Below are positions 27,280 to 37,968 of a stretch of DNA of 64,000 nt, in pieces; position 1 is the first letter of the stretch; each line of letters starts with the position of its first letter. Made by a program: the position numbers and the translations under genes. This DNA comes from Cognatundibacterium crateris (GTDB lineage Bacteria > Pseudomonadota > Gammaproteobacteria > Burkholderiales > Burkholderiaceae_D): the NCBI RefSeq assembly GCF_010078235.1, contig NZ_JAABOS010000004.1, positions 367,816 through 431,815 of the forward strand. Reading direction: 5' to 3'. The notes beneath the pieces were generated by a model. That model was not told the DNA's origin. It searched no databases and saw only the letters and a program-made list of their open reading frames with translations.

Positions 27280-28293
27280 ATGAGAAAACTGCCTGCTACC
27301 CGCTCCGTGCGTCAGATACACACCGTCGATATCATCGTCTATCCCGGTTTTAAAGCCATGGAAGCGGTCGGGCCTATGTCAGTGTTCGAGTATGCCAACC
27401 TGCATTTGCAAAGACGCGGTGAGCCCGCTGCCTACGATGTACGCATCGCAGCGCCACAAGCTGGCAATGTGGCCTCTGATACGCTGATGTCACTGACAGC
27501 GACCAAGTCTTTGAACACGCTGGCATTGCCGGATACAGCACTCATCGTTGGTGCCAGGCATATTCAGCATGTGCTGGATCAGGATACCGCGATCGTGCCA
27601 TGGGTTGCCGCAGTGAACGCGCGTATCCCGCGTCTGGCCTCCTTGTGTTCCGGCGCTTTCTTTCTTGCCGCGGCCGGTGTGCTGAATGGTCAGCGCGCCA
27701 CTACCCACTGGAGCGTTGCCGCAACATTGCAGCAACAATATCCGCTGGTGCAGGTCGACAGTGATGCGATCTTTGTGCGCTGTGGTCACATCTGGACCTC
27801 AGCCGGTGTTACCGCAGGGATAGATCTGGCACTGGCGCTGGTTGAAGAGGATTATGGTCGTGAGCTGGCGCTGGAGGTCGCTACCGAGATGGTGGTATAC
27901 CTGAAGCGCCCCGGCGGGCAGTCGCAGTTCAGTTCTCACTTACTGACTGAGCGGACGGTTAAACCTGGTATCCGTGACATTCAGGCCTGGGTGCAGGAGC
28001 ATTTGCAGTCGCCTCTGACAGTCAGTCAGCTGGCGGAAAAAGCGATGATGAGTGAAAGGAATTTCTCCCGGGTGTTTCATCGGGAAACCGGCTTGAGTCC
28101 TCAGCAGTTTATTGAACTATGCCGCTTCGAGCGCGCCACGCAGCTGCTATCAGATTTACAGCTGCCGATTAAAACAATTACCGCTATGGCCGGATTCAGC
28201 GATGAAACTCAGATGCGCCGGGTGTTCCAAAAAAAGCTGGGCATTACCCCTAAATTGTACCGTGAACGTTTCGCGACGACGGGTCTGATTTAA
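27280..28293 (+). CDS. GlxA-family regulator (DJ-1/PfpI plus AraC-type HTH)
   Basis: A 337-residue regulator. Residues about 15-185 form a class I glutamine-amidotransferase-like (DJ-1/PfpI) domain with LCSGAFFLAAAGVL containing the nucleophile-elbow Cys. Residues about 225-330 are an AraC DNA-binding domain with two helix-turn-helix units (TVSQLAEKAMMSERNFSRVF; ITAMAGFSDETQMRRVFQKK). Members often control degradation of small nitrogen compounds and sense amino-acid-like or aldehyde ligands. Divergence from frmA makes that operon a plausible target, which is inference only. Confidence 0.87.
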   Translation: MRKLPATRSVRQIHTVDIIVYPGFKAMEAVGPMSVFEYANLHLQRRGEPAAYDVRIAAPQAGNVASDTLMSLTATKSLNTLALPDTALIVGARHIQHVLDQDTAIVPWVAAVNARIPRLASLCSGAFFLAAAGVLNGQRATTHWSVAATLQQQYPLVQVDSDAIFVRCGHIWTSAGVTAGIDLALALVEEDYGRELALEVATEMVVYLKRPGGQSQFSSHLLTERTVKPGIRDIQAWVQEHLQSPLTVSQLAEKAMMSERNFSRVFHRETGLSPQQFIELCRFERATQLLSDLQLPIKTITAMAGFSDETQMRRVFQKKLGITPKLYRERFATTGLI

Positions 28294-28569
28294 ATTTGAC
28301 AGAGCAAGATTTTTGCACGTTCGCGCCCTCAGTTTCCGCGAACCTGTGGTTTTGTCGTGCTGCACGAAGTAATCTTCTGTTTGTGCAGGGGGACTTTCAG
28401 TAGAATGCAGTAAAGCAGGTAGCTTACTGCCTGCGTTTACATTCCGCTGAGCGGGCGCTTGTTGGCGGGACAGATGGTGTGGTTAGGAGATTGGTGTTTC
28501 CTCATTGTTTCAGGTTGATGGTACGGCAGTGATGACTGCAGGATCGTAGCGATAGAACAGGAAATAAAT
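28294..28569. other. Intergenic stretch without recognised gene
   Basis: 276 nt between the GlxA-type regulator and the binding-protein gene. It contains a 7-bp hairpin GCAGTAA/TTACTGC (28407-28413 with 28424-28430). I see no convincing promoter, terminator or small reading frame. Confidence 0.4.
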
Positions 28570-29691
28570 ATGCCTTTTGTAAGCCGGATATCTGTTTTAC
28601 TTTTGCTGCTAATGCTGAATTGCGTGAGCGTTTCTGTTTGCGCGCGTGATTCTGCTGCCGCCACCACCGCCACCACCGCCACCGCTGCTGCGTTTGCATG
28701 GGATGGTCCGCGCGATGGGCCAATGGCATTGCCTGGAAAAAGAATCAGTTTTATTGGCCAGGATATGCGTAATGGTGGCATCTCTTCGGTTTATCGCAGT
28801 CTCTACCTCGCTGCTCTTGAGCTGGGATGGAAGCTGGATGTGTATGATGGTAAGGGAGATGTCAGGCTGTTCCGGTCCTTATTGAAGGATGGATTGACGC
28901 AACGTTTGGATGGCGTAGTCCTGGCGGGCATTGATATCGACGAGGAATTTCAGGATCTTGTGACGCTGGCGCAGCAAAAAGCAGTGGTGCTGGTGGGCTG
29001 GCATGCAGCGGCAACGCCGGGAGCCAGCAAGCAATTGTTCGTGAATGTCACTACGCACTATGAGCAGGTGGCACGCAAGGCTGCAGAGTTGCTGGTGGAG
29101 GCAGGTAGCGCCGAAAAAGGCATCATTATTCTCAATGACAAGCGCTTTAAAATCGCCAATGCGAAAACGGCAGTCATGAAAGATGTTATCTCCCGTTGCA
29201 GACTATGCACTTTGCTGGCTGTGGAAGATATCGCGATTGGGAATGTGAATCTGGAAATTCCTGCTGCTGTACGCCGATGGAATCAGCAATTTGGCTCACG
29301 CTGGACCCATACACTGGCGATTAACGACGCATATTTTGATGCGATGAATATCCCCATGATGTCAGAAGGGCGGCGCGATATCGTCAATATTGCGGCGGGC
29401 GATGGCTCCTATATAGCGCTCAATCGTATCAAGTCCGGGAAATCGCAACAATTGGCGACCATTGCTGAGCCGCTGGGAATACAGGGCTGGCAACTGGCAG
29501 ATGAATTGAATCGTGCATTTTCCGGCGCTGCACCGAGTGGCTACGTGAGTAGTCCGGTTGTGGTGACCAGCCGCTTGCTGAATCAGCTTAAGGGCGCAGA
29601 CATCGATACGCTGTCCAATTTTAAAGAGCATTATCGCCAGATTTGGTTTGCTCGCGCAAAGGCAGTTCCCGGTCAGCCGCCTGTACGCTGA
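28570..29691 (+). CDS. Periplasmic sugar-type binding protein without visible transporter genes
   Basis: A 373-residue secreted protein. A signal peptide (about 1-25, ending VCA) is followed by an Ala/Thr linker encoded by a 9-bp repeat (28660-28683). The remainder is a LacI/ribose-binding-like fold: RISFIGQDMRNGGISSVYRS, DGVVLAGID, VVLVGWHAA, and TIAEPLGIQGWQLADELNRA near the end. No permease or ATPase is nearby, so it may be an orphan binding protein feeding a distant transporter or a periplasmic signal input. CDRs of partner proteins are not visible and the ligand is unknown. Confidence 0.72.
   Translation: MPFVSRISVLLLLLMLNCVSVSVCARDSAAATTATTATAAAFAWDGPRDGPMALPGKRISFIGQDMRNGGISSVYRSLYLAALELGWKLDVYDGKGDVRLFRSLLKDGLTQRLDGVVLAGIDIDEEFQDLVTLAQQKAVVLVGWHAAATPGASKQLFVNVTTHYEQVARKAAELLVEAGSAEKGIIILNDKRFKIANAKTAVMKDVISRCRLCTLLAVEDIAIGNVNLEIPAAVRRWNQQFGSRWTHTLAINDAYFDAMNIPMMSEGRRDIVNIAAGDGSYIALNRIKSGKSQQLATIAEPLGIQGWQLADELNRAFSGAAPSGYVSSPVVVTSRLLNQLKGADIDTLSNFKEHYRQIWFARAKAVPGQPPVR
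28660..28683 (+). repeat. 9-bp coding repeat, GCCACCACC x 2.7
   Basis: Units at 28660-28668 and 28669-28677 plus a partial unit at 28678-28683. They encode Ala-Thr-Thr repeats just after the signal peptide of the binding protein. Because the unit is a multiple of 3, slippage would change linker length without breaking the frame. Confidence 0.85.
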
Positions 29692-29793
29692 GCCTTGGTT
29701 CGTGGCAGACGGCCAGCGCGGTTTGGCATTGCAGGTACATGACTTTGTGTCTGCGATAGTTGATAATGCTGCATTCTGAATTCTGCGCCTGCC

Positions 29794-30384
29794 ATGAACG
29801 ACTCAATTCCCTTTTTTGCCTGGCAAACCACACCGCTTGAACTGTTAAGCTTTGTGCTGTCGGTGCTGACTGTACTGCTGAATATCCGCCAGATACATTG
29901 GGCCTGGTTATTTTCTATCCTGTCGTCTGCACTGTACGGCATCGTTTTTTTCTCATCCAGATTGTATGGTGACAGTGGTTTGCAAATGGTGTTTGTGGTG
30001 GTGTCGGTATATGGCTGGTATTGCTGGCTGCAAGGGAGTAAACAAAGTCAGGAAATGCCGGTTACCAGCCTGAACCTGATGCAACGCTTTGCTGCCATCC
30101 TGGCCTGGTTAAGCGGTTTTGTTATCCTGTCTCTGTTTCTCAAAACCTACACCGATACCGATGTGCCGTATATGGATGGTTTTCTGACCGCGGGCAGTCT
30201 GGTTGGGCAACTGCTGTTATCGCGAAAAAAAATAGAGAACTGGCTGATCTGGATAGCTGTGGATGTACTGTATGTAGGCCTGTATCTGAGTAAGGGACTG
30301 GTGCTGACGGCCATACTGTATGGGATTTTTGTCGTATTGGCCGCGATAGGCTTAAAACAATGGAGTGCAGCATGCCGGGTATAA
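29794..30384 (+). CDS. pnuC: PnuC-type nicotinamide riboside transporter
   Basis: A 196-residue protein with about seven membrane helices, the PnuC fold. Family features include VLLNIRQIHWAWLFSILSSA, SRLYGDSGLQMVF, VYGWYCWLQG and WIAVDVLYVGLYLSKGL. PnuC lets nicotinamide riboside diffuse in, and phosphorylation traps it. The 3' end overlaps the kinase gene by 13 nt, which fits this transport-and-trap role. No NAD- or thiamine-type riboswitch is evident in the 100 nt upstream. Some PnuC relatives carry thiamine or riboflavin, but the kinase argues for nicotinamide riboside. Confidence 0.9.
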   Translation: MNDSIPFFAWQTTPLELLSFVLSVLTVLLNIRQIHWAWLFSILSSALYGIVFFSSRLYGDSGLQMVFVVVSVYGWYCWLQGSKQSQEMPVTSLNLMQRFAAILAWLSGFVILSLFLKTYTDTDVPYMDGFLTAGSLVGQLLLSRKKIENWLIWIAVDVLYVGLYLSKGLVLTAILYGIFVVLAAIGLKQWSAACRV

Positions 30385-30905
30385 AACAAGCGCAGAAAAT
30401 TGCGATTCTTGGTGCGGAATCTTCCGGTAAATCAGCTCTGGCTGAAATGCTCGCAAAGCGTTATCAGACAGTCTGGGTGCCGGAATATTTACGTGAGTTC
30501 GTCGATACCCAGGCACGCGTTCCTAAGGAGCAGGAGCAGACCGGGATAGCGCAGGAACAGCTGCGGCGTGAGGCTGCCATGCTGGCGCAGGCAAATCAGT
30601 ATCTGTTCTGTGATACTTCCCCGCTGATGACCTGGATTTACAGTGATCATTACTTCCGTTTTGCGGATGAAACCCTGACCACGCTGGCCGATGAGCATGA
30701 CTATGATTTCACGCTGGTGACGGCGCCCGATTTTCCGTGGATGCCAGATGGCTTGCAGCGTGAGTCACCCGCAGTGCGGCAACGCATCCATGAGCGTTTG
30801 CTGAGCGAACTGGAAGCGCGTGATATTCCCCATTTGCTGATAGAGGGAAGTCCTGAGCAGCGGCTGGAGCAAGTCGGGTTTGCGCTGGAATTTTTGATGG
30901 AGTGA
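30372..30905 (+). CDS. NadR-like nicotinamide riboside kinase
   Basis: A 177-residue P-loop kinase with Walker A GAESSGKSAL, VPEYLREFVDTQ and FCDTSPLMTWIYSDHYF, the AAA_28/NadR kinase layout. It should convert nicotinamide riboside to NMN. Unlike full NadR it has no adenylyltransferase domain and no repressor HTH. I chose ATG 30372 because GGAG at 30362-30365 lies 6 nt before it; a start at 30360 would lack a ribosome site. It overlaps pnuC by 13 nt, so translation is coupled. Confidence 0.85.
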   Translation: MPGIKQAQKIAILGAESSGKSALAEMLAKRYQTVWVPEYLREFVDTQARVPKEQEQTGIAQEQLRREAAMLAQANQYLFCDTSPLMTWIYSDHYFRFADETLTTLADEHDYDFTLVTAPDFPWMPDGLQRESPAVRQRIHERLLSELEARDIPHLLIEGSPEQRLEQVGFALEFLME

Positions 30906-30940
30906 ACTGCGCACAGGATGTTAAGCTGTATGATGGAATG

Positions 30941-30977
30941 AAAAAAACCTCAGTGAATTCACACTGAGGTTTTTTTA
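30941..30977 (+). terminator. Intrinsic terminator, bidirectional, between the kinase gene and rpoD
   Basis: An 8-bp stem CCTCAGTG (30948-30955) with its complement at 30962-30969, extended by seven A-T pairs, loop AATTCA. An A run precedes it and TTTTTTT follows. Confidence 0.93.
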
Positions 30978-30997
30978 TTGGCGTTGACTAGCCAGGA

Positions 30998-33907
<2,910 letters not shown>

Positions 33908-34007
33908 GTAACAAAATCGAATGCGACAACAAAGGCTTGTCAATAGTGTATGGCAATGGCGATAGGCTGCTGACGATCATGTGTTGTAGATCAACGGCAG
34001 ACACGGA

Positions 34008-34156
34008 CGAAAAAGCCCGCTGTGATAGCGGGCTACGCTGATGAAAGCGGATTCATCTTGCTCAAACTGGATCTCTGAAGAGACGCGAGGGCAGAATTAT
34101 CCTCGGCTTAGCTCTTCTTGACAAGTTTTGTCTGTAATTTCCTGGATTTTTAAAAG
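34008..34156 (-). ncRNA. Candidate small RNA or attenuated leader upstream of rpoD
   Basis: On the minus strand a TACAAT hexamer (34168-34163) is followed by about 145 nt containing successive short hairpins: CGAGG/CCTCG near 34086-34106, TCTC/GAGA near 34070-34083, and GATGAA/TTCATC at 34040-34057. They end in a perfect 8-bp terminator stem with a U run. No -35 match is present and no reading frame fits. It could be an independent sRNA or the 5' leader of rpoD with premature termination. I recognise no RNA family. Confidence 0.3.
34010..34034 (-). terminator. Intrinsic terminator on the minus strand, about 100 nt before rpoD
   Basis: A perfect 8-bp stem AGCCCGCT (34014-34021) with its complement at 34027-34034 and a 5-nt loop. 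Read on the minus strand it is followed by TTTTT. It is 388 nt downstream of the pstS-like stop, too far to be an obvious terminator for that gene. Confidence 0.75.
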
Positions 34157-34421
34157 TGCGCAATTGTAGCGATTTTTTTAGCACTCGTGGGAGCGCTAGG
34201 CCTGATAAGGCTTTCAAGGGATAGGGGGGGTAGAATCAGGCAAAATCCGCTCTGGATACGCAGCATATAGAATAAACAATTAATGCGTATTTTGTGCTGA
34301 TGCTAAGGGCTTACTGCTGTATTTTTTTGTGGTCTGTATGCTCAGCCGTTTCAATTCACGCGGGTACGCAATGAAGCGGCTGAGCTGGGCCATCAATTCA
34401 GGTGGCCATTCAGATGGTGAC

Positions 34422-35459
34422 TCAGACTGACCAATTCAGAGGCACGCCTTTCTGATCAGTGACTGTCGTCATTTCCCTGAATACCCTTGCTTGCAATGCG
34501 TCAGGCAGGCGTACAAAGTCGACGCTGTTGACCAGACGATCACCATTGAGGAAGGCCCAGTTGAAGTATCTGAGTGTTGCTTTCGCTTGTTCACTATTGA
34601 CTGCAGCCTGCGGCATAATGACAAAGGTTCCCATGGTAATTGGCCAGGACTTGGTGCCAGCTTTGTCGGTCAGTGCTTCTTCAAAATTACCGCTGGTTTT
34701 CCAACTGCTATTACTCAGTGCGCTGGAAAAAGATTCTGTATTTGGCAGTACAAATTTACCTTCCCGGTTTTGCAGTTGAGCGACATCGAGTTTTTCTTGT
34801 GCCACGTAGTTGTAGTCTACATAGCTGATCGCATACGGCGTTTTTTTCAGCTTTGCCGCCAGCAGACTGCTTCCCTTGACCTGCTGTATGTTTTCGTTCC
34901 ACTGTATGGTGAAATTTTTTCCGTACTGATTTTGCCAGTCCGGATTGGTTTTACTCAGATAGTCGCTGAAATTATAGGTGCTGCCTGATCCATCCTGACG
35001 TGCGATCACTTCGATGGTATGGGCGGGTAAGCGTAAGCCAGGATTCAGACTTTGAATTGCCTGATCATTCCAAAACTGGATTTTTTTGGAAAATATTTGC
35101 GACAGCAGTGTGCTATTGAGCTTTAGTTCGCCGGAACGCAGGCCGGGAACATGGTAAATGATGGCGACACCGGATACGGCGGATGGGAATTGTATCAGCT
35201 TTGCTTTTTTTAATTCTGCAGAGGGCAAGGCAACGTCACTCGCACCAAAATCCAGCTCATTGTTTTTGATTTTGCGTATGCCTGCGGATGAGCCTATGGC
35301 TTGATAGTCAATTTTGGATGCGGTCGTTTTCGCATAAGCATCGGCCCAGGTCTGGTAAAGCGGAGCGGCCGCGGAAGATCCTGCGCCTTTGATTTCATTT
35401 GCGCCTGCGTAGGCGGATGTCAGCGAAATCAAACTGATGAGTAGAGCTTTGCGTATCAT
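34422..35459 (-). CDS. Second PstS-like phosphate-binding protein
   Basis: A 345-residue exported protein with signal peptide MIRKALLISLISLTSAYAGA. Phosphate-site segments match the main PstS at 40864: IKGAGSSAAAPLYQTWADAY, IGSSAGIRKIKNNELDFGASD and RQDGSGSTYNFSDYLSK. It is therefore a divergent paralogue, 6 kb from the pst operon and on the opposite strand. No permease accompanies it and no Pho box is visible upstream. It may feed PstCA with different affinity or act as a periplasmic phosphate sensor or storage protein. A 13-bp hairpin at 34341-34384 follows the stop. Confidence 0.85.
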   Translation of the reverse strand: MIRKALLISLISLTSAYAGANEIKGAGSSAAAPLYQTWADAYAKTTASKIDYQAIGSSAGIRKIKNNELDFGASDVALPSAELKKAKLIQFPSAVSGVAIIYHVPGLRSGELKLNSTLLSQIFSKKIQFWNDQAIQSLNPGLRLPAHTIEVIARQDGSGSTYNFSDYLSKTNPDWQNQYGKNFTIQWNENIQQVKGSSLLAAKLKKTPYAISYVDYNYVAQEKLDVAQLQNREGKFVLPNTESFSSALSNSSWKTSGNFEEALTDKAGTKSWPITMGTFVIMPQAAVNSEQAKATLRYFNWAFLNGDRLVNSVDFVRLPDALQARVFREMTTVTDQKGVPLNWSV

Positions 35460-35621
35460 GATTGTTGATGTGTGGAAAAATAAAAGCGGCGCGATTATCC
35501 CACAAGCGTTTTTTTTGTGAAGAGACTCGTAATTTGCTTGTCATGTCAAGGCGTTATGCTTAGAGTTAAGTGTTTTGCATAAATTGTTTATATCATTTGC
35601 CGTTTAACCAGGGAGATTGAC

Positions 35622-36032
35622 ATGGCTGCAGTCGGAAATAAGAAAGAAGTTGCTGTCGAAAAGCTTGTTGCTGGACGTAAGCCGGTGGCGGCTAAGGTGC
35701 CAGCAGTGAAAGCCGCCAGCACAGCTCGTGCGCAAAAAACAGCGACAGCGGTCAAAGCTGTTACTGAGCGCGCTGTCGCTGTCAAAGCGGAGGTGCAGGA
35801 AAAACCCCGCAAAACTAAGCTGGTCAGGGATAGCTTTACCATGCCAGAAGATGAATATGCGGTGCTTGGACAGGTAAAAAAAGCTTGCCTGAAAGCTGGC
35901 GTAGAAGTGAAAAAGAGCCAGTTACTGCGGATAGGACTGGTCTTGCTGAGCCGCAGCGGCACGCCGGAACTTAAGAAACTGATCGCTGAACTGGCTCCTT
36001 TAAAAGCCGGTCGCCCTAAAAAAGAGAAGTAA
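35622..36032 (+). CDS. Lys/Ala-rich protein with C-terminal ribbon-helix-helix-like domain
   Basis: A 136-residue basic protein. The first 65 residues are Ala-Lys-Val-rich and resemble histone-H1-like tails (KPVAAKVPAVKAA, AQKTATAVKAV). The C-terminal part, about 66-125 (KLVRDSFTMPEDEYAVLGQV, KKSQLLRIGLVLLSRSG), looks like a ribbon-helix-helix or similar DNA-binding unit common in Burkholderiales. A nucleoid-associated role is plausible but not shown. It is followed by a strong terminator and then by the Pho-controlled olsB-like operon. Confidence 0.65.
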   Translation: MAAVGNKKEVAVEKLVAGRKPVAAKVPAVKAASTARAQKTATAVKAVTERAVAVKAEVQEKPRKTKLVRDSFTMPEDEYAVLGQVKKACLKAGVEVKKSQLLRIGLVLLSRSGTPELKKLIAELAPLKAGRPKKEK

Positions 36033-36048
36033 AATCTGCGCATAACGG

Positions 36049-36090
36049 ACAGCCTGCAGCGATGAAAATCCTGCAGGCTGTTGTTTTTTT
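36049..36090 (+). terminator. Intrinsic terminator after the Lys/Ala-rich gene
   Basis: A perfect 11-bp stem ACAGCCTGCAG (36049-36059) with its complement at 36071-36081, an 11-nt loop, then TGTTTTTTT. It separates this gene from the Pho-controlled promoter starting at 36105. Confidence 0.93.
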
Positions 36091-36104
36091 ATCTGCTTAT
36101 ACCG

Positions 36105-36149
36105 CTGTCATTAAACCGACACACAGCTGTCATCTTGCTGAAGTATTCG
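36105..36149 (+). promoter_or_regulatory. Pho box with three 11-bp-spaced units, promoter of the olsB-plcP-like operon
   Basis: CTGTCAT at 36105-36111, a degenerate unit CCGACAC at 36116-36122, and CTGTCAT at 36127-36133, all at 11-bp period as in PhoB-binding sites. Ten nucleotides after the last unit comes TATTCG (36144-36149), placed where a -10 element sits in PhoB-dependent promoters. The same 10-nt spacing occurs at the ppk and pstS promoters in this window. Confidence 0.8.
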
Positions 36150-36204
36150 CTCATTATTCTTCGTCCGTCAGCGTTTCAATCATGCGACTTTACAAGGACG
36201 ACGA

Positions 36205-36966
36205 ATGCGATTACTCACCATACCTGCCGATGCCAATCCCAGCTTTTCCAAGCTCAGTCTGAGTCTGGCGACCACGCCGGAAGAGGTTAAAGAAGTACAG
36301 CGCTTACGCTATAAAGTATTTATCGAAAGTATGGGTTTGTCTGCCTTATCTAATCCGGATGGACTGGATAAGGATGATTTTGACGCGTATTGCGATCATC
36401 TGATCGTGCGCGACAGTAAAACACTCAAAGTGGTCGGCACTTATCGTATTCTGGGCCCGAATGCGGCACGCGAAATGGGCCGTTATTATTCTGAAACAGA
36501 ATTCGACCTGTCCCGCCTGCAGCATATCCGTTCCGGTATCGCTGAGGCTGGTCGTGCCTGTATTCATCCGGATTACCGCAGTGGCGCTGTGATTATGATG
36601 TTGTGGGCTGGTCTGGCGGCCTATATGCGCCGTGAGCGTTGCAGTCATCTGATTGGTTGTGCCAGCATCAGCCTGACCGATGGTGGTCAGAATGCAGCAG
36701 CCATTTACCGCGGTCTGGCAGAGAAAGATTTCTGCCCATTAGAGTACCGCGTATCGCCACATCTGCCATTCCCTCTCGATGAAATTGATACCAGCAATAC
36801 CGAAGCACGCATTCCGCCTTTGTTGAAAGGCTATCTGCGTGCCGGTGCCTGGGTGTGCGGTGATCCAGCCTGGGATCCGGATTTCCACAGCGCCGATTTG
36901 TTTGTGATGCTGCCTTTGTCAAATCTGGATAATCGCTACGCCAAGCACTACGGAACAGGGGAGTAA
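36205..36966 (+). CDS. olsB: OlsB-type N-acyltransferase (ornithine-lipid synthesis)
   Basis: A 253-residue GNAT-fold acyltransferase of the Acetyltransf_5 group. RLRYKVFIESMGL, DFDAYCDHLIVRD, VVGTYRIL, YYSETEFDLSRL and EAGRACIHPDYRSGAVIMML follow the OlsB pattern. OlsB uses acyl-ACP to acylate ornithine, giving the phosphate-free membrane lipid precursor. AAGGA precedes the ATG. A triple-unit Pho box lies 70 nt upstream and a PlcP/LpxH-like phosphoesterase follows 3 nt later. Ornithine specificity is inferred from the family. The second enzyme, OlsA, is not in the window. Confidence 0.8.
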   Translation: MRLLTIPADANPSFSKLSLSLATTPEEVKEVQRLRYKVFIESMGLSALSNPDGLDKDDFDAYCDHLIVRDSKTLKVVGTYRILGPNAAREMGRYYSETEFDLSRLQHIRSGIAEAGRACIHPDYRSGAVIMMLWAGLAAYMRRERCSHLIGCASISLTDGGQNAAAIYRGLAEKDFCPLEYRVSPHLPFPLDEIDTSNTEARIPPLLKGYLRAGAWVCGDPAWDPDFHSADLFVMLPLSNLDNRYAKHYGTGE

Positions 36967-36969
36967 AAG

Positions 36970-37827
36970 ATGAAGCCCGCTGATCAGTTCCTGAATAAAA
37001 AACTGCATAAGGCCGCAAAAAAAGAAGTGACGCGGTTTAAAACGATCTGGATTTCGGATCTGCATTTGGGAACCAGCGGGTGTCAGGCAGCGAAGCTACT
37101 GGAGTTTCTGCGTGCGACCGAGTCGGAAACTCTGTACCTGGTTGGCGATATCATCGACGGCTGGCAGTTGAAGCGCCGTTGGTATTGGGATCAGACCCAC
37201 AATAATGTGGTGCAAACGGTGTTGAAAAAAGCCAAAAAAGGAACGAATGTGATTTTTGTTCCGGGGAATCATGATGAGTCGGTGCGTCAGTTCATTGATC
37301 TGAACTTTGGTGGTATACAGATACGCGATGAACTGGTGCATACGACGGCAGAAGGCAAGCGTCTGCTGGTCTTGCATGGCGACCGTTTCGATGGTGTGAT
37401 TGCCTGTGCAAAGTGGCTGGCCTATGTCGGTGATAATCTGTACACCGTGATCCTGAAATTCAATCAGGTATTCAATAACTGGCGCGCCCGTGCCGGTTTG
37501 CCTTACTGGTCCTTGTCTCAGTATCTGAAACTTAAAGTCAAAAATGCGGTGAGTTACATCACCCAGTTTGAAGATGCATTGGCCGAAGAGGCGCGCCGTA
37601 AAGGTCTGGATGGTGTCATTTGCGGCCATATTCACAAACCCGAAATTCGGGACATCAATGGCATCCTGTATTGCAATGATGGCGACTGGGTGGAAAGTCT
37701 GTCCGCTTTGGTGGAAGACGCTGATGGCAAACTACGTCTGATTACCTGGCATGATGTGGTTCAGCATGGACACACTGAGCTTGCGCAGTCGGGCATGGAA
37801 ACGGACGTAGCTGCAATTGCCGGCTGA
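36970..37827 (+). CDS. Metallophosphoesterase of the PlcP/LpxH-like group
   Basis: A 285-residue calcineurin-like phosphoesterase. Metal ligands are visible in TIWISDLHLGTSGCQA (D30, H32), YLVGDIIDGW (D60), VPGNHDES (N100, H101), LVLHGDRFD and CGHIHKPE. The GTSGCQA opening and the later YWSLSQYLKLKVKNAV segment match, from memory, the PlcP subgroup that degrades phospholipids during phosphate starvation. Annotation pipelines usually call it UDP-2,3-diacylglucosamine diphosphatase. Its position directly after olsB, under one Pho box, favours the PlcP role. The gap of 3 nt implies coupled translation. Confidence 0.8.
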   Translation: MKPADQFLNKKLHKAAKKEVTRFKTIWISDLHLGTSGCQAAKLLEFLRATESETLYLVGDIIDGWQLKRRWYWDQTHNNVVQTVLKKAKKGTNVIFVPGNHDESVRQFIDLNFGGIQIRDELVHTTAEGKRLLVLHGDRFDGVIACAKWLAYVGDNLYTVILKFNQVFNNWRARAGLPYWSLSQYLKLKVKNAVSYITQFEDALAEEARRKGLDGVICGHIHKPEIRDINGILYCNDGDWVESLSALVEDADGKLRLITWHDVVQHGHTELAQSGMETDVAAIAG

Positions 37828-37916
37828 GTGATCCTTATCTCTTGAGCGCTGTCGCTGTTTTTTTTCCTTCGTCCATCTTCGTAAAGATGTAGTTGTATGT
37901 AATCTGTGATGAATAA

Positions 37917-37950
37917 TGAAAAAAGCTGTGTGGTTACACAGCTTTTTTTT
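37917..37950 (+). terminator. Intrinsic terminator between the phosphoesterase and sixA genes (bidirectional)
   Basis: An 8-bp stem AGCTGTGT (37924-37931) with its complement at 37936-37943, loop GGTT, extended by A-T pairs, with an A run before and TTTTTTT after. Confidence 0.92.
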
Positions 37951-37968
37951 GCCTGGCTCTTGGCGTGA

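Larger units (their letters stand above)
33908..34421. other. Structured intergenic region upstream of rpoD
   Basis: 514 nt without a recognisable protein gene. From right to left on the minus strand it holds three things. A 13-bp hairpin (34341-34353 with 34372-34384, one G-U pair) follows the pstS-like gene. A TACAAT -10-like hexamer lies at 34168-34163. A run of small hairpins ends in a terminator at 34010-34034. The rpoD promoter must lie in the last 100 nt or upstream of that terminator. Confidence 0.55.

Noticed and set aside
28655-28690. CRISPR-like or tandem-array interpretation of the GCC/ACC repeat
   Set aside because: Fewer than three 9-bp units, in frame within a coding sequence, with no spacers.
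35540-35560. Pho box before the second pstS-like gene
   Set aside because: Only one TTGTCAT unit is present; no second unit occurs at 11-bp distance.
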